From the NCBI GenBank assembly GCA_902468695.1, contig CABQZS010000038.1, positions 1-10,339 on the forward strand: DNA of 10,339 nt. Direction: 5' to 3'. The position numbers and the translations under genes were made by a program. The notes under the pieces are model-generated. The model was not told the origin of the DNA and did not search any database. It worked only from the letters and a program-made list of their open reading frames with translations. Positions 6,259 to 10,339 of the stretch are shown in pieces; positions within the stretch are counted from its first letter, which is position 1, and the number at the start of each line of letters is the position of its first letter. Origin of the DNA: an uncultured Collinsella sp. (GTDB lineage: Bacteria > Actinomycetota > Coriobacteriia > Coriobacteriales > Coriobacteriaceae).

Positions 6259-6296
6259 ACGCGGGGGCACCCTTCCTTCGGTTCGTGCCCCCGCGT
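6259..6296 (-). terminator. Intrinsic terminator after the ABC permease gene
   Basis: ACGCGGGGGCAC and GTGCCCCCGCGT form a perfect 12 bp stem with a 14 nt loop, 12 bp beyond the permease stop. On the minus strand it is followed by a short TTATTT tract. It probably ends the ABC operon, perhaps leakily, because no clear promoter is seen for the methyltransferase that starts 70 bp later. Confidence 0.75.
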
Positions 6297-6308
6297 GCGG
6301 GCGGTTCT

Positions 6309-8975
6309 CTATTCCTGGACCTTCAGCGCCTCGGAGAGGCTCACGCGCTTGATGGAGCGCGTGTGTAGCAGCGCCACGACCAGGTAGGTCGCAAAGCCAA
6401 TGCCGACGCATGCAGCCATGGACCAAGCGGGCACGTAGATCTCGATATTGCCGTTGTAGGCGAGCAGCATCGAGCGGAAGATGGCCGTGAGCGAGCCAAT
6501 AATGACCGGCAGGCTCAGCACGAGCGACGCCACCACGCACAGCGTAATCGAGCGGATGTACAGATGCGAAATCTCGCTATCGCGATAGCCAAAGACTTTC
6601 ATGTAGCTGATCGAACGGGCGCTGTGGTCGATCACAGCCTTGGTCAGCAGGTACATAAACAGCAAGAAGATGAACACTGCAAGCCCAACCATCATGCCGA
6701 TCATTTTGCTCATCATGCCGATGAACTGGTCGCCCACGGCGCGCATGTCATCGGGCGTGGTGTCGCCGGCAAAGTAGCGCGCGTCGAGGTCGAGCTTCTC
6801 GTCGCTCACATAGCCGTTAAAGTAGGCGGCATCGTTGTCGAACAGCTCGTTAAAGTCATCGATACTCATATAGATATTCATGTCCGACTTGGAGCCCCAA
6901 ACGTAGTCCTTGCCCGCGTACTCAAGGGAATAATTCTCGCCCTCATACTTGTCGTGGAGCGTGACCTTCTGACCCTCGCTCCAGCCAAACTTATCGAGCA
7001 GACCGCCGCCAAAGACGACGCGGCCGTCGCCGACGTTGAGGTCTTTCCAATAGCGCGAATCGGGCGAGATGCCGTAGACGGAAATCGTCTCCTCGCCATT
7101 ACCATCGCCGCGGTCGTATTGCAGCTGGTAAACGGCATATTTCTCGGCCTTTGCGATTGCGCCCGCGCCGTTATCGGTCGTATTGACCGGGTGGATATCG
7201 TCGTTGTCAGTGTCGATCTTAGAGGCCTTGTCGATCAGGTCGATAGCCTCGTCGCGGTCGCAGCCGAGGGCATCGGCAAGGTCATCGAGGCGCGCATAGA
7301 GCGCATCCTTCTTGTCCTGGACGTTTGCAAGCGCACCCTGCGCCGCAGTCAGGCTCTCGGCAGACGGAGATGCGGTCGCGGCATCGGCTGCCGCCTGCGC
7401 CGCATCGGCCGCGTCGTCGAGATCGTCATCGGCATCTTGGGCGGCGGTGAGGAGTGCGCCGTCAACCGACTGCAAGCGCTCGAGTGCCGACCACTGCTCG
7501 CGCTCCTCGGCAGTACCCTCGAGCTCCAGCGGCGCCTTGAGCGTGTACTGGTGCTCGGCGACCAGGCTTGTCTCGAGGTTGTCGGCGTAGTGCGTCATCG
7601 TGGGCAGAATCGCCAGGCCAAAGAGCAGCAGCAGCGAGGCAAACGCAATGCCCACGAAGAGCGTGGCGAAGTTGCCCAGGTTGCGCAGGAAGATACGCAG
7701 GCGGAAGCGGGAAACAAAACCCATGCGCTCCGGCAGCTGCAAGCCGCGCTTGGTGCCCGATTTGCCGCTCGCCTCGTGACGAAGGAACTGCAACGGCGTC
7801 TTGCCCATTTTGCGAAGCAGGCCCACCAGCGTGATGAGGATGAGCACGGCGGCGGGAACCACGGCGCACTTCACAAAGATCTCCCAGCTCCAGTACACCT
7901 GGAAGGGCGGCAGGCTATACGAACCGTAATAGAGGCTGCACATGGGCTCGGTAAAGAACACAACGCCGAGCGCAGTGCCCAAAAGCGCCGCGACCACGCC
8001 CACGATAGCGGGAAGCGCAAGGTAGTGCAGCACGATCTCGCGTCGACGATAGCCGCTGGCGAGCAGCGTGCCGATGATGGCGCTCTCCTCCTCGATGGTG
8101 GCGTCGGTAAGGACCACAAAGACGAACGCCATGATCACGATGATGATGTCGAGCAGCGTCATCCACATCATAGAGTCGCCGTCCACGTCATCGCGCGCAT
8201 AGCCAATACCCTGATTGGAGTCGGCATCGGTCAGGTCGTCCACGCGCGCGTCGGCATCGGTCAGCGCCTCGACCATATCCTGCTCGGCATCGATGCGGTC
8301 CGCGGTGGGGAGGTCGCGATCGGTAAAGGTGAAGGAGTAGGTGTAGGCGGGTGCGCCGCCGGCATCTTCGAGCGCGGCAAAGCCGGCGTCGGTGACCTCG
8401 GCCACGCCGTACGTGATGGTGTTCACCGTAAAGTCCGAATTGTTGAGGAACAGTGCCTGACTATCGGGCTGGGTCATGATGCCGCAGATGATGTAGGTGC
8501 GGCCCTCAAGCTCAACCTTATCGCCCACGGCGAGGTCGTTGTTGGTGGCGAAGACACGGTCGATGGCTACCTCATCGTCCGTCTTGGGCTCCTTGCCCTC
8601 ACAGTAGGACGCAATGTCCACCTTAGCGCGGTGCGCATAGGTGCGCAGCGTGCGCTTGGTGCCGTCGTCGCCGGCGGTCTTTTTGATGATGGCGTCGATG
8701 GAGAAATTCTTGTAGAGCGTGACGCCGCCGACGTCGCCGGCTGCATCCTCGGCGGCCTTGAGTTGATCGTCGGCAGCCTCGAAGGAGGTGGTCACGCGGC
8801 CGTCCTCAATCGTGTACGCATCGCGCATGTCGTCGATAAGGCAGCCGATGGAATGCGCTGCGAGCAAAAAGCCCGAGGTGAGAGCGATGCTTCCGCACAT
8901 AAGCAAAAAGATGCCCAGGTACTTGCCGATATTACGGCGCAGCTCGCGCGGGAGACGTTTTGCGAGAGGTGTCAT
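6309..8975 (-). CDS. ABC transporter permease with two FtsX domains and a long extracellular insert
   Basis: The 888-residue product is a fused double permease of the FtsX/MacB superfamily. A first membrane helix (about 16-40) is followed by an extracytoplasmic domain (about 45-265). Three helices (about 270-292, 313-340 and 365-388) form the first FtsX core. A helix at about 430-458 leads into a second extracytoplasmic domain (about 460-745). Final helices lie at about 755-778, 805-835 and 850-872. The second outer domain contains an Ala/Asp-rich, probably coiled-coil stretch (about 500-585). The chosen ATG has AGGCGG 5 nt upstream. An in-frame TTG at 8990 would overlap the ATPase end and has no better ribosome site. 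The start is 8 bp after the ATPase stop, so the pair is translationally close. Such permeases act in lipoprotein, peptide or antibiotic handling; the substrate is unknown. Confidence 0.92.
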   Translation of the reverse strand: MTPLAKRLPRELRRNIGKYLGIFLLMCGSIALTSGFLLAAHSIGCLIDDMRDAYTIEDGRVTTSFEAADDQLKAAEDAAGDVGGVTLYKNFSIDAIIKKTAGDDGTKRTLRTYAHRAKVDIASYCEGKEPKTDDEVAIDRVFATNNDLAVGDKVELEGRTYIICGIMTQPDSQALFLNNSDFTVNTITYGVAEVTDAGFAALEDAGGAPAYTYSFTFTDRDLPTADRIDAEQDMVEALTDADARVDDLTDADSNQGIGYARDDVDGDSMMWMTLLDIIIVIMAFVFVVLTDATIEEESAIIGTLLASGYRRREIVLHYLALPAIVGVVAALLGTALGVVFFTEPMCSLYYGSYSLPPFQVYWSWEIFVKCAVVPAAVLILITLVGLLRKMGKTPLQFLRHEASGKSGTKRGLQLPERMGFVSRFRLRIFLRNLGNFATLFVGIAFASLLLLFGLAILPTMTHYADNLETSLVAEHQYTLKAPLELEGTAEEREQWSALERLQSVDGALLTAAQDADDDLDDAADAAQAAADAATASPSAESLTAAQGALANVQDKKDALYARLDDLADALGCDRDEAIDLIDKASKIDTDNDDIHPVNTTDNGAGAIAKAEKYAVYQLQYDRGDGNGEETISVYGISPDSRYWKDLNVGDGRVVFGGGLLDKFGWSEGQKVTLHDKYEGENYSLEYAGKDYVWGSKSDMNIYMSIDDFNELFDNDAAYFNGYVSDEKLDLDARYFAGDTTPDDMRAVGDQFIGMMSKMIGMMVGLAVFIFLLFMYLLTKAVIDHSARSISYMKVFGYRDSEISHLYIRSITLCVVASLVLSLPVIIGSLTAIFRSMLLAYNGNIEIYVPAWSMAACVGIGFATYLVVALLHTRSIKRVSLSEALKVQE

Positions 8976-8983
8976 GGCGCCGC

Positions 8984-9709
<726 letters not shown>

Positions 9710-9720
9710 TGTTAGCCTCG

Positions 9721-9744
9721 TACTACTTTATGAACGTAATAGTA
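9721..9744 (-). promoter_or_regulatory. Imperfect dyad upstream of the ABC operon
   Basis: TACTA (9721-9725) and TAGTA (9740-9744) flank an AT-rich centre holding CATAAA and TATTAC on the minus strand, either of which could be a -10. The dyad is 12 bp before the ATPase ATG. It is the only AT-rich patch in the operon leader, so the promoter probably lies here, but no -35 is convincing. Confidence 0.3.
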
Positions 9745-9796
9745 AACCTTGGCGAACTATTTTTGGAGCGAGGCCTGGAATTTATTTCAGACTAGT

Positions 9797-9970
9797 CATT
9801 GGGGACGTTCTTAAACGACTAGCCGTTGGGGACACTCTTTCGCCACCCGGCAGCTGGGGACGCTCCTTTTCTGCCGGCAGTTGGGGACAGTCCTTGGTAA
9901 CCCGGCTGGCAAGCCGGCGGTTCGGCAAAGACTGTCCCCAATGACTAGTCGTTTAAGTCTGTCCCCAATG
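9797..9970. repeat. GGGGAC-unit repeat element, right copy (complete, with inverted ends)
   Basis: Both ends read CATTGGGGAC inward. The outer 44 bp match as inverted repeats at about 38 positions. Internally there are four forward units starting at 9797, 9824, 9852 and 9879 (GGGGAC at 9801, 9828, 9856 and 9883) and two inverted units (GTCCCC at 9934 and 9961), spaced 27-28 bp. Units two to four end in CCGGC. A further stem, CCGGCT/AGCCGG, lies near 9903-9918. The whole element could fold as a long hairpin. It sits 18 bp past the stop of the ABC-2 permease. It has no coding capacity. A REP or MITE-like nature is inferred. Confidence 0.85.
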
Positions 9971-9988
9971 AGTACGATGACTAGGTGA

Positions 9989-10339
9989 CTAGGCGCGGGA
10001 TTTGGCGCGTGCGAGAGCCAGGCCTACGGCGGCGATGGCAACGGCGAAGAGCACGGTGACACCCAGGTCGCAGGCGATGTCGCCCAGCACGGCAGACGTC
10101 AGGTCCGAGGCAAGCGCCTTGCTGATCGCGTCGTTCACCCAATACGTCGGCACAAAGTGCGCCACGGTCTGCACGGCCGAGCCCATGAGCGACAGCGGCA
10201 TCCAGGCGCCGCCCAAAAACGTCATGAGCATGCCAAGCAGGTTGCCCACGCCGTTGAGCAGCTCCTCGCGCGCGCCCAGGCTCGACAGCGCAAAGCCAAC
10301 GGCAAGCGGCGTGCACGCCAGGGCAAACGTTGCTGCCAG
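9989..10339 (-). CDS. ABC-2 type transporter permease, C-terminal part
   Basis: The minus-strand frame is open from the right edge to the stop at 9989, giving the last 116 residues; the start is outside the window. The visible part opens with a hydrophobic segment (LAATFALACTPLAVGFALSS). A short polar loop (LGARE) and a second hydrophobic stretch ending GNLLGMLMTFLGGAWMPLSL follow. HFVPTYWVNDAI comes next, then a last helix (VTVLFAVAIAAVGLALA) and a basic tail, AKSRA. The pattern of a GGAWMP-type loop followed by PTYW and a final helix is characteristic of ABC-2 membrane proteins of drug or polyketide exporters. Such genes usually follow their own ATPase, which would lie to the right of this window. 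It is on the same strand as the MacB-type operon but separated from it by the repeat element. Confidence 0.85.
   Translation of the reverse strand: MAATFALACTPLAVGFALSSLGAREELLNGVGNLLGMLMTFLGGAWMPLSLMGSAVQTVAHFVPTYWVNDAISKALASDLTSAVLGDIACDLGVTVLFAVAIAAVGLALARAKSRA

Noticed and set aside
6190..6540. N-terminal extension of the methyltransferase to an upstream in-frame start at 6540
   Set aside because: It would run through the permease 3' end and the terminator hairpin at 6259-6296. ATG 6189 has a good AAGGAG ribosome site and family-like length.
9797..9970. CRISPR array
   Set aside because: The 27-28 bp spacing is that of the repeat unit itself, with no unique spacers between near-identical repeats. 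Units occur in both orientations and no cas gene is present.

Overview
This 10.3 kb window is dense, GC-rich bacterial chromosome. Its gene set, high-GC codon use, purine-rich ribosome binding sites and Coriobacteria-like proteins suggest an anaerobic gut actinobacterium of the Collinsella type. That assignment is an inference from protein flavour, not a database result. Every visible gene is on the minus strand except one alpha/beta hydrolase.

Layout from left to right. At 1-487 (minus) is the 5' part of a gene whose product resembles the N-terminal region of cyanophycin synthetase. It lies 24 bp downstream of a CNNM/CorC-type membrane protein with CBS domains (512-1885, minus). A TrhA/hemolysin-III (PAQR superfamily) membrane protein follows (1999-2682, minus). 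It is divergent from a membrane-anchored alpha/beta hydrolase (2869-3834, plus), and the gap holds a good sigma-70-like promoter and two matching palindromes that look like operators. A long bidirectional terminator (3880-3918) separates the hydrolase from a convergent DUF362 protein with two [4Fe-4S] motifs (3966-5171, minus). Further on are a SAM-dependent methyltransferase (5545-6189, minus) and a MacB/LolD-type ABC pair: ATPase (8984-9709, minus) and an 888-residue two-FtsX-domain permease (6309-8975, minus). The window ends in the C-terminal part of an ABC-2 type permease (9989 to the right edge, minus).

The least ordinary part is non-coding. Two intergenic regions about 4.5 kb apart (5259-5416 and 9797-9970) carry related copies of a modular repeat. 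It is built from roughly 27-28 bp units, each with a GGGGAC core. The right copy has four forward units and two inverted units, giving about 44 bp imperfect terminal inverted repeats. The left copy has lost or scrambled its right end and abuts a strong hairpin and a degenerate tandem repeat. They look like REP/MITE-type mobile or structural elements, and no transposase is visible here.

No tRNA, rRNA, CRISPR array, phage gene or transposase was found. The coding genes belong to known families. I see no clear new multi-gene defence or biosynthetic system, so the main leads are the repeat family, the twin operator, and the cyanophycin-synthetase-like fragment.
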